DNA of 64,000 nucleotides from Planctomycetota bacterium (GTDB lineage Bacteria > Planctomycetota > Phycisphaerae > Phycisphaerales > SM1A02). The position numbers and the translations under genes were made by a program. The notes under the pieces were generated by a model. The model was not told the DNA's origin. It made no database searches and saw nothing but the letters and a program-made list of their open reading frames with translations. Positions 8,875-18,800 of the stretch are shown piece by piece (position 1 is the first letter of the stretch; the number at the start of each line of letters is the position of its first letter). The stretch covers positions 1-64,000 of the forward strand of contig JAIOPG010000005.1 in the NCBI GenBank assembly GCA_021414025.1. The letters run 5' to 3'.

Positions 8875-9483
8875 ATGACTCTTGTCCCCATCGTGATTGA
8901 AAAGACCGGCCGCGGCGAGCGCGCCTACGACATCTACAGCCGGCTGCTCAACGACCGCATCATCTTCGTGGGCGGCCAGGTCAGCGACATGATGGCCAAC
9001 CTGGTCGTCGCCCAGCTGCTCTTCCTCGCCAACGAGGATCAGAAGTCCGACATCCACCTCTACGTCAACAGTCCCGGCGGCAGCGTGACCGCGGGACTGG
9101 CGATCGTGGACACCATGAAGTTCGTCCCCTGCAACATCTGCACCTACATCATCGGCCAGGCTGCGAGCATGGGCTCGGTCATCGCCTGCAGCGGCACCAA
9201 GGGCAAGCGCTTCGCCCTGCCCAACGCGGAGAACCTGATGCACCAGCCGCTGATCGCCGGCGTGCTCGAGGGGCAGGCCACCGACCTTGAGATCGAGGCG
9301 CGGCACATTCTCCGCATGCGCGACCAGCTCTACGAGATCTACTCCAAGGCGACCGGCCGCACCGTGGCCCAGATCGCCGAGGATTGCGAGCGCAACAACT
9401 GGCTGACCGCCAAGGAAATGGTCAACTACGGATTGATCGACGGCGTGCTGGAAAAGCTGCAGATCAAGCCGCCCGTGGTCTGA
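8875..9483 (+). CDS. clpP: ATP-dependent Clp protease proteolytic subunit, second of a pair
   Basis: 202 residues. The nucleophile Ser98 lies in the canonical GQAASMGS and His123 in LMHQPL. The position that is Asp185 in the upstream paralogue is Asn174 here (CERNNWLT against GERDKFF). Listeria ClpP1 also has Asn at this triad position, so the subunit may still work, especially as a partner in a mixed ring. Probably co-transcribed with the preceding clpP. The start ATG at 8875 begins [20 protein letters not shown], the expected ClpP N-terminus. Confidence 0.93.
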   Translation: MTLVPIVIEKTGRGERAYDIYSRLLNDRIIFVGGQVSDMMANLVVAQLLFLANEDQKSDIHLYVNSPGGSVTAGLAIVDTMKFVPCNICTYIIGQAASMGSVIACSGTKGKRFALPNAENLMHQPLIAGVLEGQATDLEIEARHILRMRDQLYEIYSKATGRTVAQIAEDCERNNWLTAKEMVNYGLIDGVLEKLQIKPPVV

Positions 9484-9522
9484 GCCGGGCCGTTCGCCAT
9501 TGAGCATTCGATCGCCGCGCCG

Positions 9523-10203
9523 TCAGCGCAAACCCGCAAACGTGTGGGGCTGGTACCGCCACCAGCACCATTCAATCGCCAGCGTGGAAATGAGGCCGAG
9601 GATCAGGCCGACGATCACGTCGGTCGGATAGTGATTGAGCGAGACGATCCGGTTCACGCAGACCATCACGACCAGCGCCGCGGCGGCCGGCGCCAGTTTG
9701 GGCCAGCGCAGGACGCAGACCATCGCGATCGCCCCGACCGTCACCGAGTGCCCGGATGGGAAGGAGAAGCTGCCGCCCTCGGGCACCACCCCCTGCCAGT
9801 TCGGCCGCGTCCGCAGAAAGATGAATTTCACCAAGTTGACCACGATGCCGCTGGCGGCGATCGACAGGATCAAGAAGACCGCCCAACTGGCGATGTCGCG
9901 GCGCTTGCCGAAGAATCCGATGAGCCAGAGGACGGCGCTGAGCAGAATCCACGGGAGGGCGTCGCCCAGCATGCCCAGCTCGCGGAAGAAAAAGAAACTC
10001 TTGAAAGTCTCCTCGTTCGACTTGCTGGCGAACTGCGGGTCGAAGGCGAGCCACACCACCATCACCACCGGGATCAGCCCCACGACCACGCCGGCCGCGA
10101 GCACGCGGCCCCACGCTGTCGCCAGCAGCGGACGGTAGCCGGCGGGATCGGCCCGCCGCGCCGCGCTCGCCTTGCGGGATCCGAGGGTTTGGATGAAGTT
10201 CAT
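9523..10203 (-). CDS. PAP2-family membrane phosphatase
   Basis: 226 residues with about five or six membrane helices. All three motifs of the type 2 phosphatidic acid phosphatase family are present: Lys126-x6-Arg133-Pro134 (KFIFLRTRP), PSGHS at 149-153, and Arg185-x5-His191-x3-Asp195 (RIVSLNHYPTD). Such enzymes remove phosphate from lipid phosphates such as undecaprenyl diphosphate or phosphatidic acid on the outer side of the inner membrane. The exact substrate cannot be told from sequence. It is convergent with clpP2 and divergent from moxR. Confidence 0.88.
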   Translation of the reverse strand: MNFIQTLGSRKASAARRADPAGYRPLLATAWGRVLAAGVVVGLIPVVMVVWLAFDPQFASKSNEETFKSFFFFRELGMLGDALPWILLSAVLWLIGFFGKRRDIASWAVFLILSIAASGIVVNLVKFIFLRTRPNWQGVVPEGGSFSFPSGHSVTVGAIAMVCVLRWPKLAPAAAALVVMVCVNRIVSLNHYPTDVIVGLILGLISTLAIEWCWWRYQPHTFAGLR

Positions 10204-10294
10204 GGTGGATTCGCCGGGATTCGGATGGGCGCGTCCGCCGGCGCCTGCCGCCGATCATACAAATGATTTTTTTATTCCCGACTATGATGAGGCG

Positions 10295-11323
10295 ATGAGT
10301 GATCCCAAGGACGCCGAGCGGGCGATCGAGTCATTTCGAAACGACTTCGCCCGGGTCCGGTCCGAGGTCCAGAAGGTCATCGTGGGGCAGGCGAACGTGG
10401 TCGACGGCGTGCTGGTCGCCCTCTTCGCCGGAGGTCACGTGCTGCTCGAAGGCGTGCCGGGGCTGGGCAAAACCCTGCTCATCCGCACGTTGAGCCAGTC
10501 GCTCCAGCTCAAATTCGGCAGGATCCAGTTCACCCCCGATCTGATGCCCGCGGATGTCACCGGCACCACCATCGTCGTGGAGGGCGAACATGGCCGCGAC
10601 TTCCAGTTCCGCAAGGGGCCGATCTTTGCCCAGATCCTGCTGGCCGACGAAATCAACCGCGCCACCCCCAAGACGCAGAGCTCGCTGCTCGAAGCCATGC
10701 AGGAGCGCAGCGTGACCGTCGGCGGCGTCACTCATCCCTTGCAGCCGCCCTTCCTGGTCATGGCCACGCAGAATCCGATCGAACAAGAGGGAACCTATCC
10801 CCTGCCCGAGGCCCAGTTGGACCGCTTCTTCTTCAAGCTGCTCGTGGGCTACAGCTCGCGCGAAGAGCTCACCACCATCCTCGAGCGCACCACCGCGGGG
10901 ACGGAGTCCAAGGTCGAAGCGGTGCTCGGTGCCGAACAGATCATTGCCTATCAAAAGTTGGTGCGCCGGGTGCGCGTGGATCCCGCCGTGCAGGATTTCG
11001 CGGTCCGCCTCACCCTGGCCACGCATCCCAAGAGCGAGTTCGCCACGCCGCTGGTCAACCAGTACGTGCGCTTCGGCGCCAGTCCGCGGGCGGCGCAGGC
11101 CCTGATCCTGGCGGGAAAGGTGCACGCGCTGCTTGCGGGCCGCGCCCATGTCGCCTTCGACGACGTGAAGCAGGCCCTGCTCCCGGCGATGCGCCACCGT
11201 GTGCTGCTCAACTTCGAGGCCGAGGCCGAGGGCCGCACCACGGATGGCATCCTTGAGAATCTGCTCGAGACCACGCCCGCGGACCTGCGCACGCTCCACC
11301 GCGCCGCGGAGAGCAGGAAATGA
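10295..11323 (+). CDS. MoxR-family AAA+ ATPase
   Basis: 342 residues. Walker A GVPGLGKT at 53-60, Walker B ILLADE at 113-118, the sensor region MATQNPIEQEGTYPLPEAQ and the C-terminal lid domain of MoxR/RavA chaperones are all present. MoxR ATPases act as chaperones in assembly of complexes, usually beside DUF58 and von Willebrand factor A genes. Here the next gene is instead a secreted barrel protein whose ATG overlaps this stop codon (ATGA, 11320-11323). The ATG at 10295 is chosen over upstream in-frame starts because it gives a normal MoxR N-terminus. Confidence 0.92.
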   Translation: MSDPKDAERAIESFRNDFARVRSEVQKVIVGQANVVDGVLVALFAGGHVLLEGVPGLGKTLLIRTLSQSLQLKFGRIQFTPDLMPADVTGTTIVVEGEHGRDFQFRKGPIFAQILLADEINRATPKTQSSLLEAMQERSVTVGGVTHPLQPPFLVMATQNPIEQEGTYPLPEAQLDRFFFKLLVGYSSREELTTILERTTAGTESKVEAVLGAEQIIAYQKLVRRVRVDPAVQDFAVRLTLATHPKSEFATPLVNQYVRFGASPRAAQALILAGKVHALLAGRAHVAFDDVKQALLPAMRHRVLLNFEAEAEGRTTDGILENLLETTPADLRTLHRAAESRK

Positions 11324-12297
11324 AGCGCGGAACCATGGCCCTCGCCGCCTTCGCGCTCCTGGCCGGCTCAGCGTTCGCGCAGAATGTCGGAGCCGACGCG
11401 AAGCCGGCGCCCTCCAAGACGATGGACACACCCGCGGTTGCGACCGCGCCGGCGCCGCCGGACACCGAGAAGCCCGCGAGCACCATGAAGGTTTCCGGCG
11501 GTTACATCCATCAATTCGACACCTCCATCTCCCCCAACGGTTCCTACACCTCCGACCGTGTCTACGGCGGGTTTTCCAGCGCGTACACCCTGGCCGACAA
11601 CCTGAGCCTCTCGGTCGGCATCGGCTACGAATACGACTACTACAACTTCTCGGGCACCAGCGCCTTCGCCATGACCGCGTGGAACAACGTGAACTCGCTG
11701 GGCATCGTGCCGCGGTTCGACATCCGCCTCGATCCCCATTGGTCGGTGGGCGCGGCGCCGGTGCTGCAGTTCTCCGGCGAGGCGAACGCGGACGCGGGCA
11801 AGACCATCACCGGCGGCGGTCTGGCGAATTTCCGCTACGCCTTCGACGAGACGCACATCCTGGGCTTGGGCATGCTGGTCAAGGGTCAGCTGGACAATTC
11901 GGTTCTGGTGGTGCCGGTTCCGCTGGTCGACTGGGAGATCACCAAGGGATTGCGCATCTCGAACCTGCGCGGCCCCGAGGCGAATCCCTTCGTCGGCATC
12001 GAGCTGGTGCAGGAGCTCGGGCCGCAGATCAACGCGGCCCTGGGCGGCGCCTGGGAATACCGGATGTTCCGGCTGGACAACAGCGGGCCCAATCCCAACG
12101 GGGTCGGCCAGGAGCAGCAGGTCAGCCTCTATGGTCGCTTCGAGTGGCGTCCCGCGCCGCAATTCCGGATTGACTTCGTGGTGGGGGCGGCGCTGTTCAA
12201 CCAGCTCAAGCTGCGCACCAGCTCCAACAACCTGGTGGCCAGCGAGGATGGCGGCACGGCGCTGATGCTCGGCGTCTTTGCCAGCTTCCGCTTCTAG
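11320..12297 (+). CDS. Outer-membrane beta-barrel-like protein
   Basis: 325 residues. A signal peptide is clear (MKRGTMALAAFALLAGSAFA, cleavage after residue 20), followed by a Pro/Ala/Thr-rich spacer to about residue 50. The rest alternates aromatic and polar strands of beta-barrel type (for example VSGGYIHQFDTSI) and ends in FASFRF, a terminal-Phe pattern typical of outer-membrane barrels. Function unknown. It is translationally coupled to moxR by a 4-base overlap, which makes a link between the ATPase and envelope assembly plausible but unproven. Confidence 0.75.
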   Translation: MKRGTMALAAFALLAGSAFAQNVGADAKPAPSKTMDTPAVATAPAPPDTEKPASTMKVSGGYIHQFDTSISPNGSYTSDRVYGGFSSAYTLADNLSLSVGIGYEYDYYNFSGTSAFAMTAWNNVNSLGIVPRFDIRLDPHWSVGAAPVLQFSGEANADAGKTITGGGLANFRYAFDETHILGLGMLVKGQLDNSVLVVPVPLVDWEITKGLRISNLRGPEANPFVGIELVQELGPQINAALGGAWEYRMFRLDNSGPNPNGVGQEQQVSLYGRFEWRPAPQFRIDFVVGAALFNQLKLRTSSNNLVASEDGGTALMLGVFASFRF

Positions 12298-12310
12298 TCG
12301 GGCTGGTCGC

Positions 12311-13561
12311 TCAGCGGCTCGATGCGGCTGAGGTCAACAGGGCAAGCCGCCGGCCCGCCTCCTCGACGTTCGCCCGGGAATTGAAGGCGCTCACCCGCAG
12401 GAAACCCTCGCCGCAATTGCCGAAACCGGCGCCGGGCGTGGTGACCAACTGCGCCTCGCGCAGCAGCAGATCGAAGGCGTCCCAGCTCGAAAGTCCCACC
12501 GGGCATTTCAGCCACACGTAGGGCGCGTTTTCGCCTCCCCACACTTGGAGCCCCTGGTCCGCAACCGCCTTGCGCAGGATCGCCGCGTTGGCCAGATAGA
12601 AGTCGCACAGCGCCTTCATCTGCTTCTGGCCCTCGGGCGTGCCCAGCGCCGCGGCCGCCTTCTGCACCGGCCAACTCACTCCGTTGCTGCACGTGCTCCA
12701 TCGCCTCGACCAGAGGCCGTGGAATGGAATCGATCTTCCGTCGCGCGTGCGCCCGGAGACATCCTTGGGCACCACGGTGAAGCCGCAGCGCAGTCCGGTG
12801 AAGCCGCCGTTCTTGGAGAAGCTGCGGAACTCGACCGCGCATTGCCGGGCGCCGGGAATCTCGAAGATGCTCCGCGGAATCGCTGGATCGCGGATGTAGG
12901 CCTCGTACGCCGCGTCGTACAGAATCAAGGTGCCGTGCTTCAGCGCCCACTCCACCCAGCGCGTCAGCGCCGCGCGGCTGATGACGGATCCGGTCGGATT
13001 GTTCGGAAAGCAGAGATACGCCACATCGACGGACTGGGCCGGCGGTTCCGGGACAAATCCGTTGGCGGGCGTGCCATCCATGTAGACCAGGCCCTCGTAG
13101 CGGCCGTTCTTCAGGGCGCCGGTGTTGCCGGCCATGACGTTGGTGTCGACGTAGACCGGATAGACCGGATCGGGAACCGCGATCGTGTTGCCGTCGCCGA
13201 GCATCTGGAGAAAGTGGCTGGCGTCGGGCTTGCTTCCATCCGAGAGGAAGATTTCGTCGTCCTGGATGTCGACGCCGCGGTCGCGAAAGGCGCTCTTGGC
13301 GATCGACGCGCGGACGAATTCATGCCCGGTCGGCGGGCCGTAGCCCTGAAACCGCTCCCGGCGAGCGAGGTCCTCGACTCCTTCGCGCAGCGCCTTCACC
13401 GCCGCCTCCGGGAGCGGCTCGGTCACGTCTCCGATGCCGCAGCGGACCACCCGGGCCGCGAGGGCGGGGTTGGCCTCGGTGTAGGCCTTCACACGGCGCG
13501 CGATCTCGGGAAAGAGATAGCCCGCGCCGAGCTTGAGAAAATGTTCGTTGATCCACGCCAC
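12311..13561 (-). CDS. dapL: LL-diaminopimelate aminotransferase
   Basis: 416 residues, the usual length for DapL. It converts tetrahydrodipicolinate directly to LL-diaminopimelate with glutamate as amino donor, a shortcut in lysine and peptidoglycan synthesis. The fold type I aminotransferase motifs are present: GYGPPTGHEFVR, FPNNPTGSVIS, YDAAYEAYI and the PLP lysine Lys250 in SFSKNGGFTGLRCG, followed by the DapL-type NGVSWPVQKAA. DapL occurs in Planctomycetes, Chlamydiae and plants, which fits the assignment of the host. It lies 9 bases downstream of the methyltransferase gene on the same strand. Confidence 0.94.
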   Translation of the reverse strand: MAWINEHFLKLGAGYLFPEIARRVKAYTEANPALAARVVRCGIGDVTEPLPEAAVKALREGVEDLARRERFQGYGPPTGHEFVRASIAKSAFRDRGVDIQDDEIFLSDGSKPDASHFLQMLGDGNTIAVPDPVYPVYVDTNVMAGNTGALKNGRYEGLVYMDGTPANGFVPEPPAQSVDVAYLCFPNNPTGSVISRAALTRWVEWALKHGTLILYDAAYEAYIRDPAIPRSIFEIPGARQCAVEFRSFSKNGGFTGLRCGFTVVPKDVSGRTRDGRSIPFHGLWSRRWSTCSNGVSWPVQKAAAALGTPEGQKQMKALCDFYLANAAILRKAVADQGLQVWGGENAPYVWLKCPVGLSSWDAFDLLLREAQLVTTPGAGFGNCGEGFLRVSAFNSRANVEEAGRRLALLTSAASSR

Positions 13562-13570
13562 CGTGCGAAC

Positions 13571-14233
13571 CTACCGGCTCTTGGCCGCCGTGCGGGCGTG
13601 CACCGCGGCCGTCTTGGATTTGCGCAGCCGGACCGCGTAGGCCGGGGGAATGTTGGCGAGCACGAGCTGCTCGCGACCGTCGTGCGCCCGGAAGAGTTCG
13701 CGCCGGATGCCGCGGATCTCCTTCAGCTGCCGCTTCCCCTTGGAGCCGACCAGCGATCCCTTGATCACCCGCACCCCGGCGTATTCAAAGTAGACCAGTT
13801 CGCCGCCCTCGCCGAGCAATTCCAGCAGCGCCGCGAAGATGGAGCGGACCAGCGCCGGCGGGAAATTGTTGAAGGGCAGGCCGCACACAATCACGTCGTA
13901 GTTGCCCTCGAGCTTGGCGTCCTCGATCCGGCCGCGATGCAGCCGCACCTGGATGTCCGGATGCGCCCGTCGAAAAGGCGCCAGCAGCCCCTTCTCCAGC
14001 GCGTCGCAGAAGAGCTCGTTCAGCTCGACCACGTCAAGGTGGTCCCCGCCGCGCAGATCCTTGAGCAATCTCTTGGTGAAGGGCCCCGTGCCCGGCCCCA
14101 CTTCCAGCACCCGCCGCGTTCCGGCGCGGGAGGCCAGGTCGCGGGTCATCGCCCTGGCGAGCGCGACGCTGCTTGGCCACACACTGCCGGTGTTTTTGAT
14201 GTCTCGAAGCGCCTCGCGTACAAATTTCAACAT
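13571..14233 (-). CDS. Class I SAM methyltransferase, phospholipid N-methyltransferase-like
   Basis: 220 residues. SAM-binding motif I is VLEVGPGTGPFTK at about residues 42-54, and CGLPFNNFPP stands where PmtA-type phospholipid N-methyltransferases and KsgA-like enzymes have their post-II motif. The N-terminus LKFVREALRDIKNTGSVWPSS is also typical of the PmtA group (COG3963). A role in methylating phosphatidylethanolamine is a reasonable guess, but rRNA or other lipid substrates cannot be excluded. The C-terminus is basic (KSKTAAVHARTAAKSR). Same direction as the M42 peptidase and dapL. Confidence 0.75.
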   Translation of the reverse strand: MLKFVREALRDIKNTGSVWPSSVALARAMTRDLASRAGTRRVLEVGPGTGPFTKRLLKDLRGGDHLDVVELNELFCDALEKGLLAPFRRAHPDIQVRLHRGRIEDAKLEGNYDVIVCGLPFNNFPPALVRSIFAALLELLGEGGELVYFEYAGVRVIKGSLVGSKGKRQLKEIRGIRRELFRAHDGREQLVLANIPPAYAVRLRKSKTAAVHARTAAKSR

Positions 14234-14263
14234 GCGGGTTCCAGTCTACCGAAAGTGCCCGCT

Positions 14264-15382
14264 TCAAAGCTGCGGAGCAAAGACCTCGTCGCCGGCGAGC
14301 CCCAGCGCGAAGCCCGCGAAGATCTCGGCGATCTGCTCGAGATCCTTCAGGGCCGTCATCTCGACGGTGGTGTGCATGTAGCGGATCGGCAGGCTGACGA
14401 GCCCGCTGGGGATGCCGCCGCTTTTCACGAAGATGGCGTCGGTGTCCGTGCCCGTGCGACCCGCGGCGCCGCCGCGCTGGACCACGATGTTCCGGGCCTT
14501 GGCCACCTCGAAGATCCGGGCCGACACCTCGGGCTGCGCCGCCCCGCCGACCGAGACTTTGGGCCCGCCGCCGAGCTTGAAGTGGCCGTGCTGCGGATGG
14601 TTGATGCCGGGGCTGTCCGTCGCATGGCCGACATCGGTGACCAGCGCGACGGTGGGATGGAGCGATGCTGCGATCATGCTCGCCCCGTGCAAGCCGACTT
14701 CCTCCTGCACGGTGCTCACCGCCACCACGCGCACTTTCAGATTTGCCCGCTGCTCCGCGATCAGTCGCAGTCCCTCGGCGGCCGCGAAGGTGCCCACGCG
14801 GTTGTCCAGGCCCCGCGCCACAATCAATCCGTCGCCCATCAGCATGCTCTGGTCCATGAAGACGCCGGGGTCGCCGATGTTCAGCAGGGCCTGCGCCGAC
14901 GCCTGGTCCTTGGCCCCGATGTCCACGTAGAGCTCGTGCAGCTTGCGCATCTTGCCCTCGTTGGCCTTGTCCTGGAGATGGATCGCGGTCGCGCCGATCA
15001 GGCCCGCCACTGGCTGGGCGACTCCGGCGACGGAGCTCATGAACTGGACGCGCTTGCCGACGATGCTGCCGGCGTCGATGCCGCCGATCGACTTGCAGTA
15101 GACGAACCCGTTGGGGTCGATGAAGTTCACCATCAGGCCGATCTCGTCGGCGTGCCCGCAGAGTGCGAGTGTGAAGGGGTTCTTGGTTTTCTGGGAAGGC
15201 TCGACGCTGGCGAAGCAGTTGCCGTAGGCGTCGTTCCAGCAGCGGTCGGCAAAGGGTCGGACGTAGGAGAGCCAGACTTGCTGGCCGGCTCGCTCAAATC
15301 CCGACGGGCTGGGAGTGTCAAGCAAAGTCCGAAGGAAGGTCAAGGAGTCTGGGCGCATGGGGAACGGAATGTACTCGTTCAT
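14264..15382 (-). CDS. M42-family metalloaminopeptidase
   Basis: 372 residues. A cytoplasmic di-metal aminopeptidase of the M42 (glutamyl aminopeptidase/FrvX/PepA-like) family, which forms tetrahedral dodecamers that trim peptides. The metal-site motifs are visible: GHADEIG at 76-82, RGLDNRVG with the bridging Asp, VQEEVGLHG with the catalytic Glu pair, TDVGHATD, and YMHTTVE with the last His ligand. The start MNEYIPFPMRPDSLTFLRTL is plausible; an internal Met at residue 9 is an alternative. It is followed on the same strand by the methyltransferase and dapL. Confidence 0.92.
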   Translation of the reverse strand: MNEYIPFPMRPDSLTFLRTLLDTPSPSGFERAGQQVWLSYVRPFADRCWNDAYGNCFASVEPSQKTKNPFTLALCGHADEIGLMVNFIDPNGFVYCKSIGGIDAGSIVGKRVQFMSSVAGVAQPVAGLIGATAIHLQDKANEGKMRKLHELYVDIGAKDQASAQALLNIGDPGVFMDQSMLMGDGLIVARGLDNRVGTFAAAEGLRLIAEQRANLKVRVVAVSTVQEEVGLHGASMIAASLHPTVALVTDVGHATDSPGINHPQHGHFKLGGGPKVSVGGAAQPEVSARIFEVAKARNIVVQRGGAAGRTGTDTDAIFVKSGGIPSGLVSLPIRYMHTTVEMTALKDLEQIAEIFAGFALGLAGDEVFAPQL

Positions 15383-15433
15383 GCCTACGCCGCGACTGGA
15401 TGACCCCCCTTCGGATTGCCCTTGAATGCTCGG

Positions 15434-15706
15434 TTAACTGGCCTGCCGGCTGGTGAGTCGGGCGAAGGCGGCTTCGAAATCGCTCAGCGACTTGGGTGTC
15501 GCCCGCGGCTTGCCGCTGCCCGTGGTGGTTGTGGCCGGTTTCGGGAATGCAATGTTGGTCACGACCTGCACCGGAGCCTTCCGGCCCAGTCTTTCATCGC
15601 GACGGTTTTCCATGGCTTGCTGAAGCTTCGACAAAATGCCCCGCAGATGCTCCAGCTTGGATGGCTGCGGTCCGGTTTCGTTCGTCGGTCCATTGATATT
15701 TTCCAT
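15434..15706 (-). CDS. Small hypothetical protein
   Basis: 90 residues (MENINGPTNETGPQPSKLEH...). The start at 15706 is well supported by an AAGGAGAGGGAG ribosome binding site. The protein is soluble and polar, with one probable helix (LRGILSKLQQAMENRR) and a Thr/Pro/Lys-rich middle; no signal peptide, membrane helix or known motif is seen. It is divergent from the tricorn-like protease gene at 15888 and 51 bases upstream of the M42 gene. It could be real on ribosome binding site strength and codon use, but no function can be inferred. Confidence 0.6.
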   Translation of the reverse strand: MENINGPTNETGPQPSKLEHLRGILSKLQQAMENRRDERLGRKAPVQVVTNIAFPKPATTTTGSGKPRATPKSLSDFEAAFARLTSRQAS

Positions 15707-15887
15707 GACTCCCTCTCCTTTTTGTCGGGTGCTGCGGATTGCAGGCGCCCCTCCTACGCGGTCCAATGTCGAATATGAACTGTTGATAAGCAAGAAATCG
15801 GAGGAAAATGAATGGACTATTTCGTCTCAAGAGGCCTCCCAAGTCGGTAACTTGGCTTTTCCTCCATATTTCCAAAGGCGCCATTCC

Positions 15888-18800
15888 ATGAGAAACCGCA
15901 TTCCCTGTGCCCTGCTCCTGCTTGCCGCGTTCCTCAATGCCCGGGCGACGGCCTCCGGCGTCGATCTTCCTCGGTGGCCTTCGATCAGCCCCGATGGCCA
16001 AAGCATCCTTTTCTCGTGGCAGGGCGACCTCTGGCTCGCACCAACCAACGGGGGCAACGCCAGCCGCGTCACCAACCACCCTTCCGACGACACCCGCTCT
16101 GAGTGGAGCCCGGACGGTGCGACGATCGCTTTTGAAAGCACGCGCGACGGCTATCGAAACATCTGGACCATGCCCATCAAGGGGGGCGACGCGACGCAAA
16201 TCACCTTCGGCGAGTCTCCCTGCACGCTCTCCGCTTTTGCGTTGGACGCTTCCGGAGTCCCGACGATCTATTTCGATTCGACCCGCGAATCGGATTTCTA
16301 CCGGGTGCCGCGCAGCTACAAGGTGGCTGCGGGCGGGGGAAGATTGGAGCGCGTGAACCAGGCCTACGGCGCGCATCCGGCGCCCAACGGACGCGGCCAA
16401 TACCTGATCGAGCGCGGCGGAAGCGCCTGGTCGCGCCGTGGTTACCGCGGTTCGGATCAGCGCGATGTCTGGCTCTTCGACGCCAGCAAACCCATGGAAC
16501 AGGCTTACACCCGGCTCACGGCATTCCAGGGAAACGACGGTCAGGCGCTCTGGTGCGGTCCGGACTCCTACCTCATGGTTTCGGAGCGCGATGGCGTTGC
16601 CAACCTGTATCGCCGCAAGCTCTCCGATGCTCCCGACGCCCCCGGCGAGAAGCTGACCGACTTCGCGGATGACATCACCTCTTTCGATGTCTCGGCGGAT
16701 GGCAAAACGGCGGTGATCGCCTCCTGGAACAAGCTCTACCGCCTCGATCTGGCGGCGCCGCACGCGACGCCGAAGGCCATCGAGCTCACCGCCGCGGCGG
16801 ATGTCCTCGATCCGGTTGAGGTGCGCCACGTGGGCAAGGACGTCACCGAAGCAGCGCTGAGCCCGGACGGCAAGACCATGGCCTTCGTCGCCTATGGGGA
16901 TGTCTTCGTCCGCAGCATGGACGAGAAGTCCCCTGTGGTGCGCGTCACCTCGCCCCCGTCGCGCGAGCGCGACATCGCCTGGAGCGCCGATGGAAGCCGG
17001 CTCTACTTCGTGACCGACGCCAGCGGCAACGAGGACATCGTCGAGGCCATCGTCTCGCGCACCCGCAGCGAGCTGCGCAAAGAGGCCAAGAGCGCGACGG
17101 AGCCCGCCAAGCCGGCACCCGCCGAAGTGCCCGCGAAGGAGGACGCGAAGGCCGGGGAGAAGCCCGACGCGAACAAGACCACGGAAGAAAAGAGCGATGC
17201 GCCCAAAGGCGAGCCGTCCGACAAGCCAGCGGCGAAGGCGGACGAAAAGGATGACGCCGCGAAGGCGGACGAAGCTCCCAAACCCCCCGCGGATCACCGC
17301 CTGGATCCGGCGCGGTGGACCGAGGCGGTGGCCTTCGAGATTCGTCCTGTGGTCCAGTCGGACCTGCCCGACCGCGAGCCCGCGCCGAGCCCCGACGGAA
17401 AATGGATCGCCTATCGACAGGGCAACGACTTGATGATCTTCAACCTGACCACGAACGAAAGCGTGACCTTCCGCGACGGCTGGGATCCAGAACTCGAATT
17501 CCAGTGGAGCCCGGACTCGAAGTGGATCGCCTTCGCGCAAGACGACCGCGACTTCAACCGCGACATCTGGCTGGCTCCGGTCGACGGCTCCAAGCCGGCA
17601 ATCAACATCACGCGCCATCCCGACAACGACCGCTCGCCGCGCTTCAGCGCCGACGGCAAGCTGCTGGCTTTCCTTTCGGACCGGGTCAACAACGAATCGG
17701 ATGTCTGGGGCGTCGACCTGGACAAGTCGATCGAGGGTTATTCCGCCGCGGAGCTCGAGGCGTACTTCAAGGACGCCAACGACGCGGCGAAGAAGCGCAA
17801 GCCCCCCGAGGCTCCCGGCGCCAAGAAGAAGTCCAAGAAGGACGCGAAGAAAGCTGGCGCCGCCAAGAAGGACGCGCCGGAGGGCGAGGGCGACGAGAAG
17901 GACGCCGCCAAGGACAAGGACGACGATGCGAAATCCAAGGGCGAGGAGTCGGCAGGCGATGCCAAGGAGGCACTGGCCTACGACTTGGACGACGCCTACC
18001 TGCGAGTGCGCCGCTTGACTCGCCTGGCTGGCGATGAAACCGGTTTGAACATGACTCCGGGCGGCGAGCGCGTCATTTTCAGCGGAAACGACGGCGGCCC
18101 CGGAGTGTTCAGCGTGAAATGGGATGGCACCGACCAGAAGAAGGTGGCGCCGGCAGGCCGAGTCATCCAGGTCAACCTCGCCGGCGACAAGGTGGTGCTC
18201 TTCAACGCCAGCAAGGTGAGCACCACTGGCGTGTCGGGCGGCGAGTCGAAGAGCGTCGACTTCGAGGCGGACACCCTGATCGATCCCGCCGTCTGGAGCG
18301 ACCATCGCTTCCAGGAAGCCGCCCGCGTGGTGGGCGAGATTTTCTACGACCCGGCAATGAAGGGCCTCGACTGGGAAACGCTCTCCAAGCGCTACCAGTC
18401 GCTGGCCCGCTCGGCGCGCACGGACGGCGAGTTTGAGTGGATCATGGCCCGCCTGCTGGGCGAGCTCAACGCGAGCCACCTGGGCGTCTCGCTGCCGTCG
18501 GACAAGCCGAACCCGAGCCGCCAGCCCGTGGGTCGACTGGGCGTTCGCACCCGCTCCGTGCCGGAGGGCTTCGAAGTGATGGAGGTTCTGGCGAAATCCC
18601 CCGCCGCGATCAGCCAGACTCCCCTTCGCGTCGGCGACGTCATCGTGGCCATCGGCGGCGAGCCAATCGCGGCCAACGAAACACTGGAGCAGAAACTTCG
18701 CGGCAGGGTCGGGCTGGAAACCCTCGTGTCGGTCCGGCGCAACAAGGCCGACGGCACTCCGGTCAACATCGATTGCCTGATCACCCCCTGCACCAATGCG

